From NCBI GenBank assembly GCA_045223915.1, contig JBGUZU010000005.1, positions 1 through 64,000 of the forward strand: a stretch of DNA of 64,000 nt. The letters are read 5' to 3'. Every line of letters starts with the position of its first letter. Position 1 is the first letter of the stretch. The notes under the pieces are model-generated. The model made no database searches and was not told the DNA's origin. It saw nothing but the letters and a program-made list of their open reading frames with translations. The DNA comes from Ruminimicrobiellum sp045223915 (GTDB taxonomy: Bacteria > Elusimicrobiota > Endomicrobiia > Endomicrobiales > Endomicrobiaceae). The position numbers and the translations under genes were made by a program. Positions 25,687 through 33,298 of this stretch are shown here, in pieces.

Positions 25687-27147
25687 TTATATTTTTGGGA
25701 ACTCTTTATGCCAAGCTGTAGCTTGTTCATAAGCATAAGCCGTTTTAAACATCGTTTGTTCATCAAACGGTTTAGCGAGTAATTGCATACCTATAGGAAT
25801 ACCTTTTTGCGAAAAACCGCAAGGTAAACTCATTCCCGGTATAGCAGCCAAATTACAACTTATTGTAAATATATCTGATAAATACATTTGTAAAGGATCC
25901 GAGCTCTTTTCACCTATTTTAAATGCCGGTGTTGGAGCTGAAGGAGTCAAAATAATATCAACTTTTTCAAAAGCTTTTTCAAAATCTTGTTTAATCAATG
26001 TTCTTACTTTTTGAGATTTTCCATATAAAGCATCGTAATAACCTGCTGAAAGAGCATAAGTTCCAAGCATTATTCTTCTTTTAACTTCCGCACCGAAACC
26101 TTGTCCTCTTGATTTTTGGTATTCATCCAACAAGTTGGTACAATCTGCTCTGAAACCGTATCTTACACCATCATATCTTGCAAGGTTTGCAGATGCTTCG
26201 GAACAACAAATAATATAATAAACTGCAACTGCATAATCCGTGTGAGGTAAAGAAATTTCTACAAATTCTGCACCTAAATTCTTATAAACTTCTATTGCTT
26301 TATCTAATGATGCTTTAACATCGGCATCCAAACCGTCTATAAAATACTCTTTGGGAAGACCGATTTTTAAACCTTTAACGCCGTCTTTAATTGTAGAAAG
26401 ATAGTTTGGTACATCTATATTTATTGATGTTGAATCTTTTGTATCGTGTCCTGCAATAACATTCAATAATAATGCACTGTCTTCAACCGTTTTGGACATA
26501 GGACCTATTTGGTCAAGAGAAGAAGCAAATGCTACGGCACCGAATCTGCTTACTCTGCCGTAAGTAGGTTTTACACCAACTATTCCGCAACAACTTGCAG
26601 GTTGTCTTATAGAACCGCCGGTATCTGTTCCTAATGCCAAAGGAGCTGTCATTGCTCCTACTGCGGAAGCACTGCCGCCTGAAGAACCTCCGGGAATATG
26701 TTCCGTGTTCCAAGGATTCCTTGTAGTAAAAAATGCGGAGTTTTCCGTTGATGAACCCATTGCGAATTCATCGAGGTTTGCTTTACCAACAAATACTGCA
26801 CCTGCATCTTTGAGTTTTGTAATAACCGTTGCATCGTAAGGAGCAATATAGTTTTCCAAAATCTTTGATGATGCAGTCATTCTGATATCTTTTATTAAAA
26901 TGTTATCTTTAATTGCTATAGGTATACCTTCTAATACTCCTACATTCTCACCTTTAGCAATTTTATCATCGGATTGTTGTGCCTGCTTTAAAGCATAATC
27001 TTCACATACGGAAACATATGCTTTTATTTTAGGATCTACTTCTTTTATTCTTCCAAGGAAAGCTTTTGTTACTTCAACACTTGAAAGTTCTTTGCTTTTA
27101 ATTTTTGCTGCAAGCTCTGTTGCAGTCATTTTAATTATTTCACTCAT
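25687..27147 (-). CDS. gatA: Aspartyl/glutamyl-tRNA amidotransferase subunit A
   Basis: 486 aa. Amidase-signature enzyme with the Ser-cisSer-Lys triad visible: Lys in PIAIKDNI, the Ser pair in GGSSGGSASAVGA and DTGGSIRQPAS. It releases ammonia from glutamine (or asparagine) for GatB. AAGGA precedes ATG. It is the middle gene of the operon. Confidence 0.97.
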   Translation of the reverse strand: MSEIIKMTATELAAKIKSKELSSVEVTKAFLGRIKEVDPKIKAYVSVCEDYALKQAQQSDDKIAKGENVGVLEGIPIAIKDNILIKDIRMTASSKILENYIAPYDATVITKLKDAGAVFVGKANLDEFAMGSSTENSAFFTTRNPWNTEHIPGGSSGGSASAVGAMTAPLALGTDTGGSIRQPASCCGIVGVKPTYGRVSRFGAVAFASSLDQIGPMSKTVEDSALLLNVIAGHDTKDSTSINIDVPNYLSTIKDGVKGLKIGLPKEYFIDGLDADVKASLDKAIEVYKNLGAEFVEISLPHTDYAVAVYYIICCSEASANLARYDGVRYGFRADCTNLLDEYQKSRGQGFGAEVKRRIMLGTYALSAGYYDALYGKSQKVRTLIKQDFEKAFEKVDIILTPSAPTPAFKIGEKSSDPLQMYLSDIFTISCNLAAIPGMSLPCGFSQKGIPIGMQLLAKPFDEQTMFKTAYAYEQATAWHKEFPKI

Positions 27148-27213
27148 CTTAAATATCCTTTCTTATTCTATTCTTCTATACATCCATATCTCAAATTTTC
27201 GCAAAGCGAAAAT

Positions 27214-27516
27214 TTAGTCTTCCAATTCCATAACTTTTTTAACTTTAAAAAAGTCACCGTCTTGTTCCGGTGCATTTTTAAATAAAGCATCTATCGTTTC
27301 TTGAGAGCTTTTTACAACAACATCTTCTCTCCAAACATTTTCGCTTGTTCCTCCATGGCTGGTAGGTGCTATTGTTGAAGTATCAACTTCTTTTATCTTG
27401 TCGATATAGCCCAAAATAGAGCCAAGTTGTTTAACTAAGTTTTCTTTTTCCTTCTCTTCAAATTCCAATCTTGCAAGAGAAGCAACATAATCAACATCTT
27501 TTTTTGTTAATTCCAT
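27214..27516 (-). CDS. gatC: Aspartyl/glutamyl-tRNA amidotransferase subunit C
   Basis: 100 aa from the ATG at 27516 with AGGAG 5 bp upstream. A longer in-frame start is less likely. Family features: LTKKDVDYVASLARLEFEE, a hinge and TSHGGTSENVWREDV. It bridges GatA and GatB. The 66-bp gap to gatA holds T/C-rich simple sequence and a small AAATTTTCGC/GCGAAAATTT hairpin. Confidence 0.95.
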   Translation of the reverse strand: MELTKKDVDYVASLARLEFEEKEKENLVKQLGSILGYIDKIKEVDTSTIAPTSHGGTSENVWREDVVVKSSQETIDALFKNAPEQDGDFFKVKKVMELED

Positions 27517-27629
27517 ATTTGCTCCTAAAAAACAATAATTTATCTTGATATTATACATAAGAAAAAATTGCAAGGCAATTCTTTTTGAGATATAGAGAAA
27601 TATAAGATTGGAAGAATGGAATAAAAAAG

Positions 27630-27658
27630 CAGGGATACGTTTTCTCCCTGTTTTTTTT
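27630..27658 (+). terminator. Terminator-like hairpin upstream of metY and gatC
   Basis: CAGGGA (27630-27635) pairs with TCCCTG (27645-27650), followed by eight T. A six-A run upstream makes it work on minus too. No gene ends here. It may stop antisense transcription leaving the gat operon promoter region. Confidence 0.6.
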
Positions 27659-27807
27659 ATTTATATTATGTTGATTAGTAAGTGAATTTATATGAAAAAC
27701 AATAAGTAATATTGATTTTTTAGAAAGTTTGCGATTGTTATTTTTTAGTTAAAATATAAACTTATAATAAATCATAAATTAAAATTTCTCGACGGAAAAA
27801 TTTGGTG

Positions 27808-27860
27808 TTGACAAATAAAAAGTTTTTTTGTAATATATTTACCTACCGCAAAGGTAGGTA
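27808..27860 (+). promoter_or_regulatory. metY promoter with palindromic operator over the predicted start site
   Basis: TTGACA (27808-27813), 17-nt spacer, TAATAT (27831-27836). Then a perfect palindrome TACCTACC-gcaaa-GGTAGGTA (27840-27860) covers the predicted +1. The 17 nt TAATATATTTACCTACC are identical in the patB promoter. This is the position of a repressor operator. In RNA the same bases could form a 5' hairpin. Confidence 0.75.
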
Positions 27861-27913
27861 GAAAAAACAGTAAAAAAATAAATTATTTGATATGTATATA
27901 AAGGGTTAAAAAT

Positions 27914-28018
27914 ATGAATTTAAAAGATAAACAAATAATAATAGATAGTCAAAATAAAATCATTCCACGATGTTGTATTAAAGAATGTGATTTGTTTTAC
28001 GAGCGAATGTGTAGGTAG
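27914..28018 (+). CDS. Possible Cys-containing leader peptide upstream of metY
   Basis: 34-codon ORF from ATG 27914 to TAG 28016-28018, about 70 nt after the predicted transcription start. Only four Cys codons, but two are adjacent (PRCCIKEC). No Shine-Dalgarno is visible (only GGG 9-10 nt upstream), so translation is uncertain. If translated it could sense cysteine supply by ribosome stalling ahead of metY. It could also be a chance ORF. Confidence 0.3.
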   Translation: MNLKDKQIIIDSQNKIIPRCCIKECDLFYERMCR

Positions 28019-28125
28019 CAAAGAAGTAGTAGTTGGAAAGTAGTAGTTAAAAAGTAAAGATCTTAGAAATTAAAAAATAATAAAAAATAAAAATTCGATA
28101 AAAAATTGTCAAAGATGATTTTTTA

Positions 28126-28235
28126 TGGATCGGGATGTTTTTTTGCTAAACAAAAAATTTTCAAGTTGCCATGTATGAAAATATAAAACACATAAAACTT
28201 GAAAATTCAAATGTGAAAATAAAAACTTTCGATCA
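28126..28235 (+). promoter_or_regulatory. Palindromic element 2: structured metY leader
   Basis: Outer stem TGGATCGGGATG.. / ..CTTTCGATCA (28126-28142 with 28221-28235). Inner stem TTTTCAAGTT (28158-28167) / AACTTGAAAA (28196-28205). The inner loop has ATGTAT...ACATAA, the same layout as GTGTAC...GTACATAAG in elements 3 and 5. It ends 6 nt before the metY Shine-Dalgarno (AGGAG). Confidence 0.6.
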
Positions 28236-28253
28236 TTATAACAGGAGATAAAA

Positions 28254-29537
28254 ATGTCAAAATATAAATTTGAAACATTACAAGTACACGTAGGACAAGA
28301 AACACCGGATTCAGCAACAGATTCAAGAGCAGTACCAATTTATGCAACAACATCTTATGTATTTAAAGATTCCGCAACGGCAGCAGGCAGATTTGGACTT
28401 ACTGTCGGCGGAAACATTTATACAAGATTGATGAACCCGACTTCAGATGTTCTTGAAAAAAGAATTGCAGCACTTGAAGGTGGAGCTGCAGCACTTACAA
28501 CAGCATCGGGAGCATCAGCAATCACTTATGCAGTTCAAAATATTGCAACTGCAGGGGATCATATAGTATCTTCCACAAACCTTTACGGCGGAACATACAA
28601 TTTGTTTGCAAATACTTTAAAAGATCAAGGAATATCAACAACCTTTGTTGATCCTTCAAATCCTGAAAATTTTGAAAAAGCAATAAAAGAAAATACAAAA
28701 CTTCTTTATGCCGAAACTTTAGGAAATCCTAATTCCGATGTTATAGATTTGGATGCAATATCTAAAATTGCACACAAACACGGAATACCTTTTATAGTAG
28801 ACAGTACATTTGCTACACCTTATTTATTAAGACCTATTGAACATGGTGTAGATATTGTGGTACATTCGGCAACAAAATTTATTGGTGGGCATGGTTCTGT
28901 AATGGGTGGAGTTATCGTTGATGCCGGAAAATTTGATTGGGCACAAAACGATAAATTCCCTGGTCTTTCAAAACCTAACCCATCTTATCATGGTGTGGTA
29001 TTTACACAAGCAGTAGGTAATTTAGCATACATAATAAAAATAAGAACAACATTGTTAAGAGATCAGGGAGCAGCAATATCTCCGTTTAACTCTTTCTTGT
29101 TGTTGCAAGGTCTTGAAACTCTTTCTTTAAGAGTAGAAAGACATGTATCAAATGCACTTAAAGTGGTAGATTTCTTAAAAAATCACCCGCAAGTAGCAAA
29201 GGTTAATCATCCGTCTTTAGCAACGGGTAAACAAAAAGAGTTGTACGATAAATATTTCCCGAAAGGTGCAGCTTCAATATTCACATTTGAAATTAAAGGT
29301 ACCGCGGAAACGGCAAAGAAATTTACGGAAAGTTTAAAACTTTTCTCGCTTCTTGCAAATGTTGCAGATGTTAAAAGTTTGGTAATACATCCCGCATCAA
29401 CAACTCATTCACAACTTTCAGAACAAGAGTTGTTAAGCAGCGGAATAAAACCCACAACGGTTAGATTATCTATAGGTACGGAACATATAGATGATATTAT
29501 TGATGATTTGAAACAGGGTTTTGAAGCAGTTAAATAA
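28254..29537 (+). CDS. metY: O-acetylhomoserine sulfhydrylase (Cys/Met metabolism PLP enzyme)
   Basis: 427 aa. PLP fold-type I enzyme: ETLQVHVGQETPD N-terminus, YATTSY, TRLMNPT, the PLP-lysine motif VVHSATKFIGGHG and the C-terminal NVADVKSLVIHPASTTH. It makes homocysteine from O-acetylhomoserine and sulfide. Length and motifs fit the MetY group rather than MetB or MetC. AGGAG precedes ATG. It is controlled by an unusually long leader with operator, possible Cys leader ORF and palindromic element. Confidence 0.94.
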   Translation: MSKYKFETLQVHVGQETPDSATDSRAVPIYATTSYVFKDSATAAGRFGLTVGGNIYTRLMNPTSDVLEKRIAALEGGAAALTTASGASAITYAVQNIATAGDHIVSSTNLYGGTYNLFANTLKDQGISTTFVDPSNPENFEKAIKENTKLLYAETLGNPNSDVIDLDAISKIAHKHGIPFIVDSTFATPYLLRPIEHGVDIVVHSATKFIGGHGSVMGGVIVDAGKFDWAQNDKFPGLSKPNPSYHGVVFTQAVGNLAYIIKIRTTLLRDQGAAISPFNSFLLLQGLETLSLRVERHVSNALKVVDFLKNHPQVAKVNHPSLATGKQKELYDKYFPKGAASIFTFEIKGTAETAKKFTESLKLFSLLANVADVKSLVIHPASTTHSQLSEQELLSSGIKPTTVRLSIGTEHIDDIIDDLKQGFEAVK

Positions 29538-29599
29538 CGGCAGAAGAATAGAAGAATGGAAGAGTAGAAGATTGGAAGTGAAGGTGAAAAAGTTTGAAT

Positions 29600-29626
29600 A
29601 GATTGCGGATCAAGTTCGCAATGACA
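29600..29626 (-). repeat. 27-nt CTTGA-loop palindromic repeat, copy 3
   Basis: On the minus strand: TGTC, stem ATTGCGAA, loop CTTGA, stem TCCGCAAT, then CT. It is inverted relative to the neighbouring copy 4, 12 bp away. Confidence 0.75.
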
Positions 29627-29637
29627 TAAAAGTAGTT

Positions 29638-29664
29638 TGTCATTCTGAACTTGATTCAGAATCT
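29638..29664 (+). repeat. 27-nt CTTGA-loop palindromic repeat, copy 4
   Basis: TGTC, stem ATTCTGAA, loop CTTGA, stem TTCAGAAT, then CT. The stem differs from the other copies at paired positions. Confidence 0.8.
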
Positions 29665-29791
29665 ATAAAAATAACAAAATTTGCTTTGAAAATTTTACAG
29701 CTTAGCTTCAAATCTTCCAATCCTCAAATCTTCTAATCTTCGTCTTTAGAAAATAATTTGTTAAAATAATACTTGTGATTTGGAGGTATAT

Positions 29792-29926
29792 ATGAAAAAA
29801 ATATTGCTAATCATTTCAGTTTTAGCAGTTGTTGTTTCTGTAAGTTTTGCAGAGTGTTGCAACTGCGGTAATGATAGTTGTAGTACAAGTGAAACTTGTT
29901 CAACGGCAGAATGCCCACAGAAATAG
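29792..29926 (+). CDS. Small secreted cysteine-rich protein (44 aa)
   Basis: ATG 29792 with a strong GGAGG 8 bp upstream, stop TAG 29924-29926. Residues 1-20 are a signal peptide (KK, then a Leu/Val core, cleavage after SFA). The 24-residue mature part has six Cys (ECCNCG, SCS, TCS, ECP) and no known motif that I recognise. It lies between metY and cysK. It may be a secreted Cys-rich peptide, a metal or redox peptide, or a Cys-codon sensor for cysK. Too short for most gene finders. Function unknown. Confidence 0.65.
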   Translation: MKKILLIISVLAVVVSVSFAECCNCGNDSCSTSETCSTAECPQK

Positions 29927-29969
29927 AAAATTAAAAAATAACAAAAATTGTGAAACGATTTTTACCGAT

Positions 29970-30091
29970 GAAGACCGTAAATTTTGAGATGAAGTGAAGT
30001 AATTTCAAAACGCGGTGTACAAAAAATTAGCGAAGCGGATAAGTACATAAGTTTTGAAATTACAAAACTGTAGTCCAAAATCTGCGGTCGC
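29970..30091 (+). promoter_or_regulatory. Palindromic element 3: structured cysK leader
   Basis: Outer stem GACCGTAAATTTTG (29973-29986) pairs with CAAAATCTGCGGTC (30076-30089) with few mismatches. Inner stem GTAATTTCAAAAC (29999-30011) pairs with GTTTTGAAATTAC (30051-30063). The loop holds CGCGGTGTAC and GTACATAA, which also pair at GTAC. It ends 10 nt before the cysK Shine-Dalgarno (AGGAG). It is similar in sequence and layout to the iscS leader element. Confidence 0.65.
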
Positions 30092-30112
30092 TATATAAAA
30101 CAGGAGAAAAAA

Positions 30113-31045
30113 ATGTCAAAAATATACAAATCAGCAGATGAATTAATAGGAAAAACGCCTTTATTGGAGTTCACACACATAGAAAAAGCAGAAAATTTAG
30201 AAGCAAAATTAATTGCAAAATTGGAATATTTTAATCCTGCAGGTTCTGTTAAAGACAGAATTGCTAAAGCTATGATAGAAGATGCAGAAAAAAAAGGTTT
30301 ATTAAAACCGGGTTCTGTAATTATTGAACCTACAAGCGGAAATACCGGTATTGGCCTTGCCGCAGTAGCTGCAGCAAAAGGATACAAGATTATTATCGTA
30401 ATGCCTGAAACCATGTCTGTAGAAAGAAGACAGTTGATGAAAGCTTACGGTGCAGAACTTGTTTTAACCGAAGGCGCAAAAGGTATGAAAGGTGCTATTG
30501 CAAAAGCAGCAGAACTTGCACAACAAACACCTAACAGCTTTATTCCGGGACAATTCGTTAACCCTGCAAACCCAACAGTTCATAGAAATACTACCGGTCC
30601 TGAAATATGGGAAGATACCGACGGTAAAGTAGATATATTTGTTGCAGGTGTAGGAACAGGCGGAACAATTACCGGTGTAGGTGAATTTTTAAAATCTAAA
30701 AATCCTAATGTAAAAGTTGTAGCAGTTGAACCGGCAACATCGGCAGTTTTGTCTACCGGAGTTGCAGGAGCACACAAAATTCAAGGTATCGGAGCAGGTT
30801 TTGTTCCTGATGTTTTGAACACAAAAATATATGATGAAATAATTCCTGTTCAAAACGAAGATGCATTTATAACAGGCAAACTTATCGGTAAAAAAGAAGG
30901 TGTGCTTGTAGGTATTTCTTCAGGTGCAGCTTTGTGGGCAGGTATACAGCTTGCAAAAAGACCGGAAAATAAGGGGAAGAATATTGTAGTGTTGTTGCCG
31001 GATACGGGGGATAGATACCTATCGACAGCTCTTTTTGCAGACTAA
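30113..31045 (+). CDS. cysK: Cysteine synthase (O-acetylserine sulfhydrylase)
   Basis: 310 aa. Fold-type II PLP enzyme. The PLP lysine lies in NPAGSVKDRIA, phosphate loop GTGGT and the substrate loop TSGNTG; VGISSGAA is near the C-terminus. It converts O-acetylserine and sulfide to cysteine. GGAG precedes ATG. It is flanked on both sides by palindromic elements (3 upstream and 4 downstream) and ends with a terminator at 31211-31242. Confidence 0.96.
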   Translation: MSKIYKSADELIGKTPLLEFTHIEKAENLEAKLIAKLEYFNPAGSVKDRIAKAMIEDAEKKGLLKPGSVIIEPTSGNTGIGLAAVAAAKGYKIIIVMPETMSVERRQLMKAYGAELVLTEGAKGMKGAIAKAAELAQQTPNSFIPGQFVNPANPTVHRNTTGPEIWEDTDGKVDIFVAGVGTGGTITGVGEFLKSKNPNVKVVAVEPATSAVLSTGVAGAHKIQGIGAGFVPDVLNTKIYDEIIPVQNEDAFITGKLIGKKEGVLVGISSGAALWAGIQLAKRPENKGKNIVVLLPDTGDRYLSTALFAD

Positions 31046-31069
31046 CATTTTAATATTATTTGGCGAAAC

Positions 31070-31188
31070 GGATTTATCTTTTAAGCTATAACTTTATATT
31101 TGCCTTCTTCGAGTACCACTCGCTCCGCTTTTGTTTCAGTACACTTCAGGCGGCAAATATTTCGTTATAGCTTAAAATCTGTAAATCC
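31070..31188. repeat. Palindromic element 4 (downstream of cysK)
   Basis: Left arm 31070-31104 and right arm 31152-31188 pair over about 35 bp with few mismatches (GGATTTA / TAAATCC; TTTTAAGCTATAAC / GTTATAGCTTAAAA; ATATTTGCC / GGCAAATAT). The loop read on minus begins GTGTACTGAAAC and contains GCGGAGCGAGTGGTAC. This resembles the loop of the iscS element (GTGTACTGATATGG ... GGTAC). Confidence 0.75.
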
Positions 31189-31210
31189 TTTGAAAGCTAG
31201 AAAATAATGT

Positions 31211-31242
31211 AAAAAGCGGGAAGGTTTCTCTTCCCGCTTTTT
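31211..31242 (+). terminator. Terminator after cysK
   Basis: AAAAAGCGGGAAG (31211-31223) pairs with CTTCCCGCTTTTT (31230-31242) around a 6-nt loop, ending in a T-run. Confidence 0.9.
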
Positions 31243-31308
31243 TATAAAATCTTAAGGTCTTTAACGACAACAACAAAAAAATTTCCGGTATATGTTATAA
31301 TATAACTC

Positions 31309-32352
31309 ATGAACATAATTGAAGAATTAAAATCAAACAAAAACCTTTCGGATGAACAGTTTAAACTGTTACTTGAAACGGATACTTATAAAGACGAACT
31401 GTTTAAGCAGGCGGATATTGTCCGTCAACAAGTTTACGGTAAAGATGTTTATTTAAGAGGCTTAATAGAATTTACAAACTATTGTAAAAACGGTTGTTAT
31501 TATTGCGGTATAAATTGTACAAACAAAAATATTCAAAGGTACCGTTTAACAAAAGAAGAAATTTTACAATGTTGTAAAGACGGTTATGCTTTAGGTTACA
31601 GAACTTTTGTTTTACAGGGCGGGGAAGATCCTTTTTTTACGGACGATATAATTTGTGATATAGTATCAGAAATAAGAAAAAATTATAAAGATTGTGCAAT
31701 TACATTATCGATAGGGGAAAAAAGTAAAGAAAGTTATCTTGCTTACTTTAAAGCAGGTGCCAACAGGTTCCTTTTAAGGCACGAAACTGCAAACGAAGAA
31801 CATTATAAAAAGTTGCATCCCGAAAGTTTATCTTTAAAAAACAGAAAGCAATGCCTTTTTAACTTAAAGGAAATCGGGTATCAGGTAGGCAGCGGTTTTA
31901 TGGTAGGTTCACCTTACCAAACTATAGAAAACATTATTGAAGATTTTCGTTTTTTGCAGGAACTTAAACCTGATATGATAGGAATAGGACCTTTTATTCC
32001 GGCACAAAACACAAAATTTGAAAAGTTTGAGCATGGTAAACTGAATTTAACATTAAAAATAATTTCAATATTAAGGTTGTTGTTCCCTTATGCTTTAATA
32101 CCTTCAACAACGGCACTTGGAACAATAGATCCGAACGGCAGAGAACTCGGACTTAAATCAGGTGCAAATGTTGTTATGCCAAACTTATCACCTGCCAAAT
32201 ACAGAAATCTTTACACTTTATACGATGACAAAATCTGTACAAACGAAGAAGCCGCCGAATGCAGAGGTTGTTTGGAAAGAAGAGTATCTCTTGCAGGTTA
32301 CAAAGTTGTTACGGATATCGGCAATGTGAAAAAATTGCAGAGCAATTTTTAG
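31309..32352 (+). CDS. hydE: [FeFe]-hydrogenase maturation radical SAM protein HydE
   Basis: 347 aa. Radical SAM motif CKNGCYYCG (C59, C63, C66). Also present are FTNYC, the region LQGGEDPFFTDD and GSGFMVGSPYQT. The C-terminal MPNLSPAKYRNLYTLYDDK is typical of HydE and its BioB/ThiH relatives. It takes part in making the diiron subcluster of the H-cluster. No hydF, hydG or hydrogenase is in this window. ATG 31309 has no Shine-Dalgarno. A TATAAT hexamer ends 7 nt before it, so the message could be leaderless. A PylB-like role is less likely. Confidence 0.88.
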   Translation: MNIIEELKSNKNLSDEQFKLLLETDTYKDELFKQADIVRQQVYGKDVYLRGLIEFTNYCKNGCYYCGINCTNKNIQRYRLTKEEILQCCKDGYALGYRTFVLQGGEDPFFTDDIICDIVSEIRKNYKDCAITLSIGEKSKESYLAYFKAGANRFLLRHETANEEHYKKLHPESLSLKNRKQCLFNLKEIGYQVGSGFMVGSPYQTIENIIEDFRFLQELKPDMIGIGPFIPAQNTKFEKFEHGKLNLTLKIISILRLLFPYALIPSTTALGTIDPNGRELGLKSGANVVMPNLSPAKYRNLYTLYDDKICTNEEAAECRGCLERRVSLAGYKVVTDIGNVKKLQSNF

Positions 32353-32378
32353 CTTATAGCTTACAGCTTATAGTTTAT

Positions 32379-32416
32379 AAAAAAAGCAGGAAGAATATTT
32401 TCTTCCTGCTTTTTTT
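32379..32416. terminator. Bidirectional terminator (hydE / vanX-like)
   Basis: AAAAAAGCAGGAAGA pairs with TCTTCCTGCTTTTTT around a short AT loop, between convergent genes. Confidence 0.9.
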
Positions 32417-32440
32417 GTTATGCTTGGTAATCTAAAAAAA

Positions 32441-33163
32441 CTAAAAGTTTATTGAGTTTGTTGTTCCGCTGCTGTTTTGTAAAAAGTATTCTACATTAAA
32501 ATCAAAGTATGTATCAGGATACGGTTCATCTTTTAAAGTGAAATGCCACCATTCCGAATCAATGGGTTTAAAACCTGCTTTTAACATTGCATCTCTTAAA
32601 ATTTGTCTGTTTTTCTTTTGTTGTTTTGTAATTTTTTTGTAGTCGGGGTGAGATTTTTCTCCGAAGAAATCAAATGTTCCGCCCATATCAACAAAACCGC
32701 CGTTTTGTTTTATTATTGTTAAATCTATAGTACTTCCTCTTGAATGACCGGACTTTGCGGCAACATAATTTTCTGCAAGAAGATCCGTTTTCTTTATATC
32801 AGGATAAAAAGATTTGTTTCCGGGATCGTTAGGATCGTTTATCCAGTTAACAAAATCGGTAACTGCTTTTTGAGGTCTGTATGTATCCCAAACAAGAATT
32901 CTGTAACCTTGTTTCCTCAAATCATCTGCTGCAACTACCAAAGCATCAAGAGCTTCTTTTGTCATATAAGCAACAGGAGCATGATATCCTTCTATTCTGT
33001 GTCCCGTAAAATTGTAGTCGGAATAGTATCTCATATCATAAACAGCATCAGGAATTCTTGAAGATATTTTTTGAAAACCGCTGCTGTCGGTTGAAACAGT
33101 ATCTGCAAAAATAAAAGGTGTAACACACAAACATAAAACCAAACTTAAAACAAATTTTTTCAT
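32441..33163 (-). CDS. Exported D-alanyl-D-alanine dipeptidase (VanX/DdpX family)
   Basis: 240 aa. Signal peptide about 1-20, mature protein periplasmic. M15D zinc peptidase: ligands His140 and Asp147 in SGHSRGSTID, catalytic Glu204 and ligand His207 in SEWWHF. It cleaves D-Ala-D-Ala. Because it is exported and no vanH/vanA genes are near, a role in cell-wall dipeptide recovery is more likely than glycopeptide resistance. It is transcribed divergently from patB across the operator region, so the same DNA could affect both. Confidence 0.9.
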   Translation of the reverse strand: MKKFVLSLVLCLCVTPFIFADTVSTDSSGFQKISSRIPDAVYDMRYYSDYNFTGHRIEGYHAPVAYMTKEALDALVVAADDLRKQGYRILVWDTYRPQKAVTDFVNWINDPNDPGNKSFYPDIKKTDLLAENYVAAKSGHSRGSTIDLTIIKQNGGFVDMGGTFDFFGEKSHPDYKKITKQQKKNRQILRDAMLKAGFKPIDSEWWHFTLKDEPYPDTYFDFNVEYFLQNSSGTTNSINF

Positions 33164-33214
33164 TTTTTACCTCTCTTTTATAATAATGTTTTAAGTTATT
33201 ATACAAAATTTATA

Positions 33215-33270
33215 TTGACAACAATAATCTTTTTTTATAATATATTTACCTACCTACCTTGATGGTTGGT
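33215..33270 (+). promoter_or_regulatory. patB promoter with the metY-type operator
   Basis: TTGACA (33215-33220), 17-nt spacer, TAATAT (33238-33243). Then ATTTACCTACCTACC leads into inverted repeat ACCTACC-ttgat-GGTTGGT (33252-33270). Spacer lengths and the 17-nt -10/operator start are identical to metY. The patB ATG is 28 bp further on. Confidence 0.75.
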
Positions 33271-33298
33271 TAATAGCAGATTTTAAGAGTAGAATAAA

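Larger units (their letters stand above)
27517..28253. other. Long regulatory region between gatC and metY
   Basis: 737 bp with no standard gene. It contains the gatC upstream side, a GGAAGATT-type fragment near 27605, an orphan terminator (27630-27658), the metY promoter and operator (27808-27860), a possible 34-codon Cys-containing leader ORF (27914-28018) and palindromic element 2 (28126-28235). Confidence 0.75.
29538..29760. repeat. Composite simple-sequence spacer (metY to Cys-rich gene)
   Basis: A GAAGAATAGAAGAATGGAAG-type arm is followed by two CTTGA-loop repeats in opposite orientations (29600-29626 minus, 29638-29664 plus) and an AAATTTTGC-like hairpin. The inverse arm then follows as CTTCAAATCTTCCAATCC and CTCAAATCTTCTAATCTTC. 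No ORF. Confidence 0.7.

Noticed and set aside
32441..33163. VanX-like gene as vancomycin resistance
   Set aside because: It is exported and has no vanH, vanA or vanRS neighbours; resistance VanX is cytoplasmic.
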